A stretch of 40,039 bases of DNA, from IMG/VR virus record IMGVR_UViG_3300018012_000002, positions 1-40,039 of that record; one strand, written 5' to 3'. Shown one piece after another: positions 1-7,131 of this stretch (positions are counted from its first letter, which is position 1; the number at the start of each line of letters is the position of its first letter). Below the pieces are notes generated by a model. The model ran no database searches. It was not told the DNA's origin and saw only the letters and a list, made by a program, of their open reading frames with translations. Both the position numbers and the translations under genes were made by a program. Source of the DNA: a virus.

Positions 1-123
1 CTGAATTATACGGGCTGTAATTCAATCCAGATTGATAATTTGTTGTGATGAAAGTAGATCCGTTATCTGTACTCACTTCAAGTAAAAAAGTAGAATTAGC
101 AGTATTAGGGCCTACATTTATAA
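1..123. repeat. Terminal direct repeat, left copy (assembly overlap)
   Basis: These 123 bases recur without change at the right end of the window, so the two ends are the same piece of DNA. The overlap lies inside a tail-fibre gene that reads continuously across the join. An exact overlap in the middle of a gene is what a circular assembly leaves. A real short terminal repeat of the packaged genome is possible but less likely. Confidence 0.95.
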
Positions 124-826
124 CAAGAAGGCAATTATAATTGGTCAAATTGTTTATTACAACTTCGCTAACAGTATTAACAGCATTAGAGCTAATTAAA
201 ATGAGTCCAGGACGAGGAGATAAATTAATCGTCACCGTGCTACCTGATCCTGAAGTAGAAACACCTGTACCGCCAACGATTGATAACGAATTAGATGAAG
301 GTGTTGCAGTGCCGACATCTTCTACGTAAGTGGTGGCTACGTTTGTTCCTGCACTAATCGTAGTCGATCCGCCTAAAGCTACTGGAGAGACAGAGATGCT
401 AATGCCAGAGCCAGCCACAAGGGTAATGTCGTCATGTTGTAGGCTTGAATTTGGGATGTTCGCAAGAGTTCCGGTCAATGTGCTTGTAGCAGCGTTTCCA
501 GTGAATTCAATGCCGCTTGCAACATCTCCGACTACGTTAATATTGCCAGATGTGGGTGGAACAACGACAGAATCGTTTCCAGTCAAAGTCTCAGCCGTCA
601 TGCCTCCGGCAGATAGCTGTACCCAATTTGCTTGGACCACTCCTCCCGTTGAGGTATATCCCAATAAGAACCATTCAGAATCTCTATCTGAAGTATCGAT
701 CCATCTTTGAGTAATTGGAAAATTGATATCGTTTGTTGTGGGCGCTCGATTAAAAATGACAGTGGGGAAAATAGTTCCCGTTCCATTCGAAACAAGGTAA
801 GCATTCTGTGTGACTGGATTTGTCAT
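1..826 (-). CDS. Tail-fibre-like protein, N-terminal part (continues at 39916-39651)
   Basis: The frame opens at an ATG at 826 and has no stop down to base 1. On the closed circle it continues from 39916 to a stop at 39651, giving about 363 residues. Near residues 35-70 is a short module containing RWIDTSDRDSEWFLLG that resembles the start of the 554-residue fibre at 5867-4203 (GQMWVDSS, SANWV). The rest is Ser/Thr/Gly-rich with alternating hydrophobic residues, as in phage beta-structured fibres, and ends in a compact beta-rich tip. It is the last gene of the receptor-binding cluster and starts next to the end of the glycine-rich gene. The role in host binding is inferred from composition and position. 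Confidence 0.75.
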   Translation of the reverse strand, partial: MTNPVTQNAYLVSNGTGTIFPTVIFNRAPTTNDINFPITQRWIDTSDRDSEWFLLGYTSTGGVVQANWVQLSAGGMTAETLTGNDSVVVPPTSGNINVVGDVASGIEFTGNAATSTLTGTLANIPNSSLQHDDITLVAGSGISISVSPVALGGSTTISAGTNVATTYVEDVGTATPSSNSLSIVGGTGVSTSGSGSTVTINLSPRPGLILISSNAVNTVSEVVINNLTNYNCLLVINVGPNTANSTFLLEVSTDNGSTFITTNYQSGLNYSPYNS

Positions 827-827
827 T

Positions 828-1832
828 CTATACCGATAAAAATTCTGTTATTATTACAATTCCCGCAAAACCAGCAGCACCAGCAACTTGTGATCCATTA
901 TTTCCCGCAAATGCTCCTCCTCCTCCTCCTCCATAAGAAGTTGATGCTCCTCCAGCAGTACTTCCAGGACCAAATCCAACTACTGATATACCTCCGCCTC
1001 CAAAAAATGAAGAACCTCCATAGCCACCAAAGGCAAATGTTCCTACAACAGAATCAAAATATGAATAACCATTTCCTCCCGGATTCCCAGTAGTTTGAAA
1101 ACTTCCGTTAGAACCAGCACCCCCACCACCGCCAGAAGTGGATACGAATTTAGCAGCGGATGATCCATTTCCTCCAACCCCTCCAGTAGCTGATATTAAA
1201 GAACCGACAGAAGTTGTACCACCTGTGCCACCGTTATTAGCTCCAGCAGCTCCAGCAGTTCCAGCAGCTCCAATAGTCACTGTTTTCGAAGCTCCTATAG
1301 ATGCCGCAGAAAATGTTCCTCGTGCATAGCCACCGCCACCGCCACCACCTGCGGCCGATCCAGTAACATTGCTAGGAGTAGCCGCACCTCCTCCTCCTCC
1401 CCCTCCACCAACTACCTCAATTGTACAATATTTCATTCCAGAAGTTGGAGTGTAAGTTCCGCTTGAAGTAAAAACTTGAACTGTAATTTGATCAAAGCCT
1501 GTACCAGAAGAGGCCGCTTGAAATGTTGGGAGAGCTCCAGCTCCGTTACTCGTAAGAACTTGACCGGAAGTTCCGACGCCAGCAATCGATTGGAGAGCTC
1601 CTGTTGACGTTGTTCCTCCGCAAATGACTGCATAAGCTGTCGCACTGGTATTTCCTGTGCCACCACCCGCAACAACAGCTGTTCCGAAAGCAGGTTGACT
1701 AGATGAGCCTTGAGAAATAACAGGAACGCCGCTCGTAGCGCTTGGAGCAACGTTATTTAATGTACCGTTAGCTCCTCCAGTTTGTACATTGTACTGGGTC
1801 GGAGAGTAGTCACAACTGTTATTGGTTCCCAT
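828..1832 (-). CDS. Glycine-rich receptor-binding (adhesin-like) tail protein
   Basis: This 334-residue protein has three parts. Residues 1-28 are a conserved N-terminal segment (MGTNNSCDYSPTQYNV) shared with the next gene upstream. Residues 30-110 are a linker including a GQVLTSNGAG motif common in phage fibres. From about residue 135 to the end it is extremely glycine-rich, with several runs of six to eight Gly, closing with AGIVIITEF. Glycine-rich tips of this kind occur in T-even gp38-like adhesins, where poly-Gly layers present variable loops to the receptor. The likely role is a swappable receptor-binding tip. The assignment rests on composition, not on a recognised family signature. 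Confidence 0.65.
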   Translation of the reverse strand: MGTNNSCDYSPTQYNVQTGGANGTLNNVAPSATSGVPVISQGSSSQPAFGTAVVAGGGTGNTSATAYAVICGGTTSTGALQSIAGVGTSGQVLTSNGAGALPTFQAASSGTGFDQITVQVFTSSGTYTPTSGMKYCTIEVVGGGGGGGGAATPSNVTGSAAGGGGGGGYARGTFSAASIGASKTVTIGAAGTAGAAGANNGGTGGTTSVGSLISATGGVGGNGSSAAKFVSTSGGGGGAGSNGSFQTTGNPGGNGYSYFDSVVGTFAFGGYGGSSFFGGGGISVVGFGPGSTAGGASTSYGGGGGGAFAGNNGSQVAGAAGFAGIVIITEFLSV

Positions 1833-1833
1833 T
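1753..1833. repeat. 81-bp direct repeat, copy 1 (fibre N-terminus)
   Basis: This stretch is identical to 2480-2560. Each copy encodes the first 27 or so residues of a fibre gene and its start codon. The identity at DNA level, next to unrelated downstream sequence, points to recent duplication or recombination that attaches different tips to the same base. Confidence 0.9.
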
Positions 1834-1863
1834 TAAATTCTTTAAATTTCCTTTTTTATTACT

Positions 1864-2559
1864 TTAACATAATAAATATCCGGTAATAAATGTAACAATA
1901 GGAGTATCACTTCCAACAATAGTTTGAGGATTAGTGCTACAATAATAAAAAATATTTATTGCATCACCGGCTGTCATATCTACTATGGCTGTTCCTGAAA
2001 CGGATGCTTGGCTTACTACAGATGAAGCCAATTGTACTGCATTAAATGAGAATGTTCTAGAATTGGCTATTATTTCCACGACAATGCCTTGTTCACTTGT
2101 ATATGAATTCATTGTTATCATTACGAAAATAAAATATTTTCCTGTAACTGAAGCTACAAATCGACCTGTCGTAAAGTTGCTTGCTTGGTCAAATACAACA
2201 GTATCAAAGTGAACTATTCCTGCTGGTTGACCTGTTCCAGCAAGACTTAAATAAGCTAAAAAACAAGGTTGGTTAGTATTAGTCATCACTCCTGTAGAAC
2301 TGACAATCGGTGATGGAGGACTTAATAAAGCTGTTCCTCCTGTCCCATTCCACGTAGCAATACCATTATTCGTAGAAGAGCCGGGGCCTGTTACTCCACC
2401 AGAGGCTGACGTTTGAAAACTCGGTTGAGCACTAGCCCCATTACTTGTAAGAACCTGTCCGGAAGTTCCAGGAGATACATTATTTAATGTACCGTTAGCT
2501 CCTCCAGTTTGTACATTGTACTGGGTCGGAGAGTAGTCACAACTGTTATTGGTTCCCAT
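1864..2559 (-). CDS. Tail-fibre protein with C1q/TNF-like C-terminal domain
   Basis: This 231-residue protein begins with the same N-terminal segment as the glycine-rich protein, followed by a GTSGQVLTSNGASAQPSF linker. From about residue 97 it changes to a pattern of short beta strands: FLAYLSL, VHFDTVVFD, GRFVASVTGKYFIFV and a closing TFITGYLL. The spacing, and GKYFIFV in particular, resemble C1q/TNF jelly-roll domains, which trimerise and bind ligands and are found on phage fibres. The start overlaps the stop of the upstream gene at 2559. The likely role is an alternative receptor-binding tip. The C1q call is by eye and needs a profile search. Confidence 0.65.
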   Translation of the reverse strand: MGTNNSCDYSPTQYNVQTGGANGTLNNVSPGTSGQVLTSNGASAQPSFQTSASGGVTGPGSSTNNGIATWNGTGGTALLSPPSPIVSSTGVMTNTNQPCFLAYLSLAGTGQPAGIVHFDTVVFDQASNFTTGRFVASVTGKYFIFVMITMNSYTSEQGIVVEIIANSRTFSFNAVQLASSVVSQASVSGTAIVDMTAGDAINIFYYCSTNPQTIVGSDTPIVTFITGYLLC

Positions 2560-2560
2560 T
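2480..2560. repeat. 81-bp direct repeat, copy 2 (fibre N-terminus)
   Basis: Identical to 1753-1833. It covers the start codon and first codons of the C1q-like fibre gene. Confidence 0.9.
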
Positions 2561-3155
2561 AAACAACCGTTATGTTTCCGATGCTATTAATTACAACAAA
2601 AGAGGTGTTAGCCACATTACAAACCATGTAGACAGCGTCGTATGTTTTTGTAGAGGCTAAGCTGCCTCCAGTTCCAGAAGTAGTAGAAGCGGCTCCAAAG
2701 AAGATTTGTTGACCTGCGTTCTGAGCGATTTGCCAGCCGGTTGCGTTATTCATGCCAGCGACTGCAATGACCGAACCAACCACACATGTTGCAGGGAGAG
2801 TGAACACTAATGTGCCAGCGTTGTTCGCAAAATAACCGTTGTTTACCGACATCGCTTGAGTTGCGCCTGTGACAACTGTCCAGCTCAATCCGCTACCAAC
2901 AGCGCTGATCGTGATTGATCCAGATCCGTTGGAGATCGTAACCCCGGTTCCTGCTGTAAGAGTTGCCGCGCTCGGGTCATTGCCCGTGTTACCTATTGCA
3001 AGCTGACCATTGGTCAGGGCAAGAGAATCAATTGCATTGGAAGCTCCTCCAAGAAGAACCGCATGTTGTGTAAGTGTGCTGGCAGTAAAGGTGCCTGCGC
3101 CATCATACGTTGGCACGCCAGCCGACTGAAGGTTGATTGCATTATTTGTAGCCAT
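2559..3155 (-). CDS. Tail-fibre-like protein
   Basis: This 198-residue protein has an N-terminal half with the GVPTYDGAGTFTASTLTQHAVLLG and LTAGTGVTISNG themes of phage fibres. (Only short parts of those themes are meant as motifs.) The C-terminal half, about residues 95-198, is a beta-rich domain of the form NNGYFANN, LPATCVVGSVIAV, GWQIAQNAGQQI, GGSLAST and SIGNITVV. The same domain closes the next gene upstream (3679-3173), so the two are paralogous at their C-termini. It belongs to the receptor-binding cluster. Its exact structural place is unknown. Confidence 0.65.
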   Translation of the reverse strand: MATNNAINLQSAGVPTYDGAGTFTASTLTQHAVLLGGASNAIDSLALTNGQLAIGNTGNDPSAATLTAGTGVTISNGSGSITISAVGSGLSWTVVTGATQAMSVNNGYFANNAGTLVFTLPATCVVGSVIAVAGMNNATGWQIAQNAGQQIFFGAASTTSGTGGSLASTKTYDAVYMVCNVANTSFVVINSIGNITVV

Positions 3156-3172
3156 TTATTTCCTCTTTTTTT

Positions 3173-3679
3173 TCAAACAACTATTGGATTTCCCATACTT
3201 GAAACACAAAACCATCTTAAGTTGGGCGTTCTACATACAAGTCTTAAACAATCTCCTTGTTGAGTGGAGGTTAAACTTCCACCTACTCCCGCTGTGGTAG
3301 ATGTATTTCCGATCACAATCGTTTGGCCAGCTCCTTGAGTTATCTCAAAAGAAGTGGCTCCATCTAATGCAACTTGTATGACATCTCCTTGTTTGGATAC
3401 TGCGGGCAATTGCAATGCAAGAGCGCCGCCGGGAGATACGCAAAAATATCCCATGTTCACAGCCAACATCTGACTTGCAGATATGCTGGTCCATGAGGAG
3501 TCCATGTCGCTGATGGTAAGGGTATTTGTTCCAGCGTTGCCAGAGACGGAAATCGTCCCGGCGCCTAAGACAAAAATTATGCCCGATCCGTTCGGACCGA
3601 CTGGTCCGCCGGTATTACCTTCTAAAAATTCTGGGGTTCCTGGGAAGGCGTTTACATTTAATGGACCTGCTTGTGAAAT
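3173..3679 (-). CDS. Tail-fibre-like protein, probable ATT start
   Basis: The frame is open from the codon after the preceding gene's TAA and contains no ATG, GTG or TTG until residue 60 (ATG at 3505). The sequence before that ATG still looks coding, with Gly/Pro-rich and beta-rich segments such as GNTGGPVGPNGSG and GAGTISVSGNAG that match neighbouring fibre linkers. An excellent AAGGAGG site lies four bases before ATT at 3679, so I place the start there, giving 168 residues. The C-terminal domain is paralogous to that of the gene at 3155-2559. Initiation at ATT is rare but known (infC). The alternative is a short protein from 3505. Confidence 0.6.
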   Translation of the reverse strand: MSQAGPLNVNAFPGTPEFLEGNTGGPVGPNGSGIIFVLGAGTISVSGNAGTNTLTISDMDSSWTSISASQMLAVNMGYFCVSPGGALALQLPAVSKQGDVIQVALDGATSFEITQGAGQTIVIGNTSTTAGVGGSLTSTQQGDCLRLVCRTPNLRWFCVSSMGNPIVV

Positions 3680-3688
3680 AAAGCCTCC

Positions 3689-4042
3689 TTAAAGTGGTAT
3701 ATTCAAACTCGGAGAATACGCATACAGAATTACAACGTATACTTTGCCTGTTCCTGCTGAGCCTTTTGCATAAAATTGTAATGGTGGGAGATTGAATTCA
3801 GGCGACGCGTCACCTTTATTTGTTCCTACGTCATAGAGAACGAATGTGGAAGCAGGGATGAAATCGTTATCATTTATGCCGTCTGTTGAGATGGTAACGC
3901 CTACATTACTATTGTTTACAATTTTAAAGATTCTGGCAGGATGGGAGAAAGCTGATCCTATTGCCTGATAACTTCCAGTAAAAGACGCACTATCAATACT
4001 TCTGAGAGTTTCATATTTTATAACAGTGCTTTGAGAGCCCAT
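3689..4042 (-). CDS. Small beta-rich virion protein, unknown
   Basis: This 117-residue protein lies within the fibre cluster. It contains SFTGSYQAIGSAFSHPARIFKIVNNSNVGVTIS-like strand patterns, quoted here only as a theme of alternating hydrophobic residues, and ends in YAYSPSLNIPL. No family was recognised. Its position between fibre genes, its short gaps and its lack of membrane segments suggest a structural or chaperone-like tail component. The upstream 49-residue gene ends two bases before this ATG. Confidence 0.6.
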   Translation of the reverse strand: MGSQSTVIKYETLRSIDSASFTGSYQAIGSAFSHPARIFKIVNNSNVGVTISTDGINDNDFIPASTFVLYDVGTNKGDASPEFNLPPLQFYAKGSAGTGKVYVVILYAYSPSLNIPL

Positions 4043-4043
4043 T

Positions 4044-4193
4044 TCACTCTTCCTTTACTTCTGGTTTAAACTGTATGGAATTACGAATCTTATCGATGTG
4101 CTGGAGTAAGTTCATCCCGCCGCTTTTTAACGCAGCATCCATAACCTGTATGAGCGCTGATTCAACTTCTGCATTTATCTCTAAATATTTCAT
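4044..4193 (-). CDS. Small acidic helical protein, unknown
   Basis: A 49-residue frame begins with MKYLEINAEVESALIQVMD and ends with KPEVKEE. It is mostly amphipathic helix with no cysteines or membrane segment. It fills the space between two structural genes, and its TGA is followed directly by the next ATG, which suggests translational coupling. It could be a chaperone or a minor structural piece. No family was recognised. Confidence 0.55.
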   Translation of the reverse strand: MKYLEINAEVESALIQVMDAALKSGGMNLLQHIDKIRNSIQFKPEVKEE

Positions 4194-4202
4194 TCATTTC
4201 CT

Positions 4203-5867
4203 TTATGCTAATGCGATTCCAACCCATGACCCGCCAATGTAGGCCCAAAGCTTTCCAGTGCCTGTAGAAGTATCTATAACGAGAGGTACGGATGCTCCTG
4301 AAGCTCCTTGAGAAGTTGGTACGCCTGTAGGTGCTCCTGCGCAAGAGGCTACATAGAGGAAGCCGTCGGTTGCGGTTGTTAAAATTGCTCCCAATGAGCT
4401 GAATAGTGAATTGTTATAGGAAATAGATGCCGAGCCAGCTTGTAACGCAAGAGAAGATGTGCCAAAGGAGCTACCTACGATGACTGTCTTATCAGCTCCT
4501 CCAGTGCCCACATTAACAGCTGTAGCGGCTGCATCGTCCGAGATGCTTAATGATCCCGTTCCGGAAATCATGTCTATCGTACCGCCATGAGAATTGATCG
4601 ACATGTTGCCAGAGCCGCATTGGAGTGTAAGAGAAGATGCTCCGTTAGAACTGCCTAAGGTGACCAGTTTTGCAGCTGCACCGTTGGCTATTCCAACTGT
4701 TGTGGCTGCGGCGTCTGAAGAAAAGCTAATTGCTCCAACGCCAGATCGGATGTTCAAGGTTCCGCCGTTCGAGTTAACGACCATGTTGCCAGAAGCAGCT
4801 TGCAATAAGAGAGAAGCGCCGGCAGTAGCCGAACCTACGATGACTGCATTCGCAGCGGCGTCATTGCCGAGGCCAACTGTATTGCCTCCGCCGATGAGAG
4901 CGAAGTTGCCACTTCCCACGAGGAGGCTCATGCTCGAAGCGCCTGAAGCTGATCCGATGGTGATCACCTGTGCGCTGGCTGAAGTACCGATATTGATACT
5001 TTGCCCAGCGGTTGAATCTCCGATGGTTATGGTTCCTGTCATGCCAGCTGAGCCAACGGTAATGGTGCCTGTTGCTGATGTGGAGAGGAGCATATTGCCG
5101 GTGCCGGCATGTAAGGTTAAAGCAGCGGCACCACTTACCGAGCCAATGGTAATTAGATTTGGGCCAGCAGCTGCACCGATGTTAATAGACTGACCGGAGG
5201 TAGATTCGCCAAGAGTTAATGTGCCTGTATTTGCAGCAGAGCCGATGGTGATGGTGCTTGTGGTAGCAGGGGTAAGAACAAAATTGCCCGTTCCTACTTT
5301 TAGAAGTAATCCGCTAGCGCCTGAGTTATCACCAATCGAGGTTAACCTTGCGCCAGCAGTTGAGATATTTACAGCGTCATTATTTGCATCGGCAGCAATA
5401 TTGATCGCTGTACCTGCGGAATTTAACGTAGCTCCTGCGTCTCCTTTCAAAAGTCCAGTAACTTCTAGTGAGCCGGGTGCGACTAGCGAAGAAGGGAGAG
5501 AAAAGGTAATGGTGTTACCAGATCCTGCCGTTGTGATTTCACCAGCTGTTCCACTGAGGGTAATATTACCGCCTCCCGAAGGAGAGATAGCTCCGCCTGA
5601 ATCGCCTTCTAATGTTAAAACCGTTCCAGCGCTCTGAGTTGCTACCCAGTTAGCTGATACACTTCCATTCGAGGAAGATAAGCTCGCGAGAACATATACA
5701 GTGTCTGCTGAACTATCGACCCACATTTGTCCTATCTTGAAAGGACCATTGGGACCGACTACGTTGCTCGAGCTCGGACTGGAATTACTAACTACAGGAA
5801 CCATTGCTGCATTAGGAGCTGAACCAACTGATACAGCATAACCATTAAAGGCGACGGGAACGGTCAT
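4203..5867 (-). CDS. Long repetitive tail-fibre protein
   Basis: This 554-residue protein has an N-terminal module at about residues 40-78 (GQMWVDSSADTVYVLA, then NWVATQ) that is similar to the start of the fibre at 826-1. Residues 80-110 resemble common fibre linkers (GGNITLSGTAGEI). Residues 150-480 consist of degenerate repeats built from TITIGSA, TGTITIGDSTAGQSINIG, GNMLLST and related strands, typical of a triple-stranded beta-helix shaft. The C-terminal part (about 490-554) contains GFLYVASCAGAPTG and SGTGKLWAYIGGSWVGIA, a short domain often found at the end of such fibres. It is probably the first and longest fibre of the cluster. Confidence 0.75.
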   Translation of the reverse strand: MTVPVAFNGYAVSVGSAPNAAMVPVVSNSSPSSSNVVGPNGPFKIGQMWVDSSADTVYVLASLSSSNGSVSANWVATQSAGTVLTLEGDSGGAISPSGGGNITLSGTAGEITTAGSGNTITFSLPSSLVAPGSLEVTGLLKGDAGATLNSAGTAINIAADANNDAVNISTAGARLTSIGDNSGASGLLLKVGTGNFVLTPATTSTITIGSAANTGTLTLGESTSGQSINIGAAAGPNLITIGSVSGAAALTLHAGTGNMLLSTSATGTITVGSAGMTGTITIGDSTAGQSINIGTSASAQVITIGSASGASSMSLLVGSGNFALIGGGNTVGLGNDAAANAVIVGSATAGASLLLQAASGNMVVNSNGGTLNIRSGVGAISFSSDAAATTVGIANGAAAKLVTLGSSNGASSLTLQCGSGNMSINSHGGTIDMISGTGSLSISDDAAATAVNVGTGGADKTVIVGSSFGTSSLALQAGSASISYNNSLFSSLGAILTTATDGFLYVASCAGAPTGVPTSQGASGASVPLVIDTSTGTGKLWAYIGGSWVGIALA

Positions 5868-5948
5868 CGTGATACCTCGAAGATGTTTTCTTTCAATCTA
5901 TCAATGATAATATTTACTTAACAGGGAAATTAAAATAAAGATTAGGTC

Positions 5949-5977
5949 TTACGAAAATGAGACATTTGTGGTATAAT
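5949..5977 (+). promoter_or_regulatory. Putative sigma-70 promoter for the 6002-7129 island
   Basis: A perfect -10 hexamer TATAAT at 5972-5977 follows a weaker -35 TTACGA at 5949-5954 with a 17-base spacer. It lies 25 bases before the first gene of a plus-strand cassette inside the minus-strand late block. Confidence 0.65.
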
Positions 5978-6001
5978 GAAAAGCAAAGAGGAAGAGGAAA
6001 T

Positions 6002-6274
6002 ATGAAAGACATATTTACAATCGAATTAAATTTAGACGGTGATTTTGCGAATGCTTGTGCATATCATGTGGATAGTCTTCAGAGGACGATCCGAAGAAAT
6101 GTTTTTCTTGCTGACAATAAAAAAGCAACGAAGAGGTGGGTTCTGGTCGGATTAGCTTTTTCTTTAGATGAAGCTCAAGACAAAGCAGAAAAGCTTAGAA
6201 ACATTCTTTGTGAAAAACATAATCGATCTCCTTATGGAATGAATGAACTTTTAGAAAAAATGAAGGACGAATAA
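6002..6274 (+). CDS. Small hypothetical protein
   Basis: This 90-residue protein starts MKDIFTIELNL. An in-frame ATG at 5957 lies upstream of the -10 box. I chose 6002 because a strong GAGGAAGAGG site lies just before it. The sequence contains a charged, Cys-poor region with RRNVFLADNKKATKRWVLVG and a C-terminal helix (EAQDKAEKLRNIL). No family was recognised. Its TAA overlaps the ATG of the next gene (TAATG), so the island is translationally coupled. Confidence 0.65.
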   Translation: MKDIFTIELNLDGDFANACAYHVDSLQRTIRRNVFLADNKKATKRWVLVGLAFSLDEAQDKAEKLRNILCEKHNRSPYGMNELLEKMKDE

Positions 6275-6459
6275 TGGATTGGAGTCATGTATTAGGGATT
6301 ATTTTGGGCAATGCTGCATTTACTATCCCACTATTTTTATGGAATAGATCAGAAGCGAATGCGGACCGAAGAGACATTGTAAATTTAATTGTGGCAATCA
6401 AAGAAGAAATGAAGGATTTCCATGGAAGACTTTGTGCAATTGAAGAGAGAAGAAAATAA
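6274..6459 (+). CDS. Small membrane protein with coiled-coil tail
   Basis: This 61-residue protein has one membrane segment at about residues 5-24 (LGIILGNAAFTIPLFLW), followed by a charged helical tail with heptad-like spacing (IVNLIVAIKEEMKDFHGRL). It is coupled to both neighbours by TAATG overlaps. The size and layout recall small phage membrane proteins, including class II or III holins and the haemolysin XhlA group, but this is not enough to call it a holin. Confidence 0.6.
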   Translation: MDWSHVLGIILGNAAFTIPLFLWNRSEANADRRDIVNLIVAIKEEMKDFHGRLCAIEERRK

Positions 6460-6899
6460 TGCAACCAAAAAAATGCTTATACGAACAGGATTTTTATGCT
6501 TGGGGGAAAGTACAACTTTCTTTGCTTGAATCACAGAAATTTACAAGTTTAGATCTTCCAAATTTAATTCAGGAGTTTGAATCGGTGGTTAGAAGAGAAA
6601 AAAATGAACTGAAAAGTAAACTGGCTCTTTTGATCATGCATCTTTTGAAATGGAAGTACCAACCTGAATTCAGATCAAAATCTTGGGAAAATACGATTAG
6701 CTTTTGTCGTGATGATTTACAAGAGTTATTGAAGGACAGTCCTAGTCTAGAGAACGAAATAGATAATTGCTGGGAAGATAGCTATAAAAGGTCAAAAAAA
6801 GAAGCAAAAAAAGAAACAGGTCTTTTGCGTGAATTTCCAGAAAAATGCCCTTTCAATAGAAAAGAAGCTTTAGATGAAAATTGGATGCCGGAAGAGTAA
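6459..6899 (+). CDS. DUF29 family protein
   Basis: This 146-residue protein matches the DUF29 pattern well: an N-terminal YEQDFYAWGKVQLSLLE, then LDLPNLIQEFESV, the basic REKNELKSKLALLIMHLLKW, the YQPEFRSKSWENTI box, LLKDSPSL, and a terminal GLLREFPEKCPF. DUF29 proteins are small helical proteins widespread in bacteria and phages, with no agreed function. Here it is the third gene of a coupled plus-strand island with its own promoter, which suggests a non-structural accessory gene. Confidence 0.85.
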   Translation: MQPKKCLYEQDFYAWGKVQLSLLESQKFTSLDLPNLIQEFESVVRREKNELKSKLALLIMHLLKWKYQPEFRSKSWENTISFCRDDLQELLKDSPSLENEIDNCWEDSYKRSKKEAKKETGLLREFPEKCPFNRKEALDENWMPEE

Positions 6900-6901
6900 A
6901 G

Positions 6902-6997
6902 ATGGAAATTGAAGAAAAAATACACAATGAAAAAGATCCTCCTCCATTTGAGGAAGAGGAATTAGATCCAAATGATGAATTTGATTATGGGAGGTAA
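6902..6997 (+). CDS. Very short acidic peptide
   Basis: A 31-residue frame starts two bases after the DUF29 stop. It is highly acidic (FEEEELDPNDEFDYG) with a Pro-rich centre and no family. It may be real because it fills the gap exactly and continues the tight spacing of the island, but its length makes chance possible. Confidence 0.4.
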   Translation: MEIEEKIHNEKDPPPFEEEELDPNDEFDYGR

Positions 6998-7000
6998 AAT

Positions 7001-7129
7001 ATGTTTTTAGATAGAGATGCTGGTTATTTAATTTTAGGATTTCTTTGGATACTACTTCAAAGATATGACTACAAGCAAACGAAAAAAGAATTAATCGAAG
7101 AAATTGAAGAAAGATCCAAGAATAAATGA
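7001..7129 (+). CDS. Small single-pass membrane protein
   Basis: This 42-residue frame is preceded by GGGAGG seven bases before its ATG. A hydrophobic segment at residues 8-20 (GYLILGFLWILL) is followed by a charged helical tail. It ends two bases before the convergent end of the ejection protein gene. It could be a small holin-like or regulatory membrane peptide. No family was recognised. Confidence 0.5.
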   Translation: MFLDRDAGYLILGFLWILLQRYDYKQTKKELIEEIEERSKNK

Positions 7130-7131
7130 TT

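Noticed and set aside
828-1093. Plus-strand frames opposite the glycine-rich and fibre genes (also at 330-804, 4594-5637)
   Set aside because: Antisense shadows of the repetitive fibre genes. Composition is the reverse image of Gly/Ser/Thr codons, and no ribosome sites are present.
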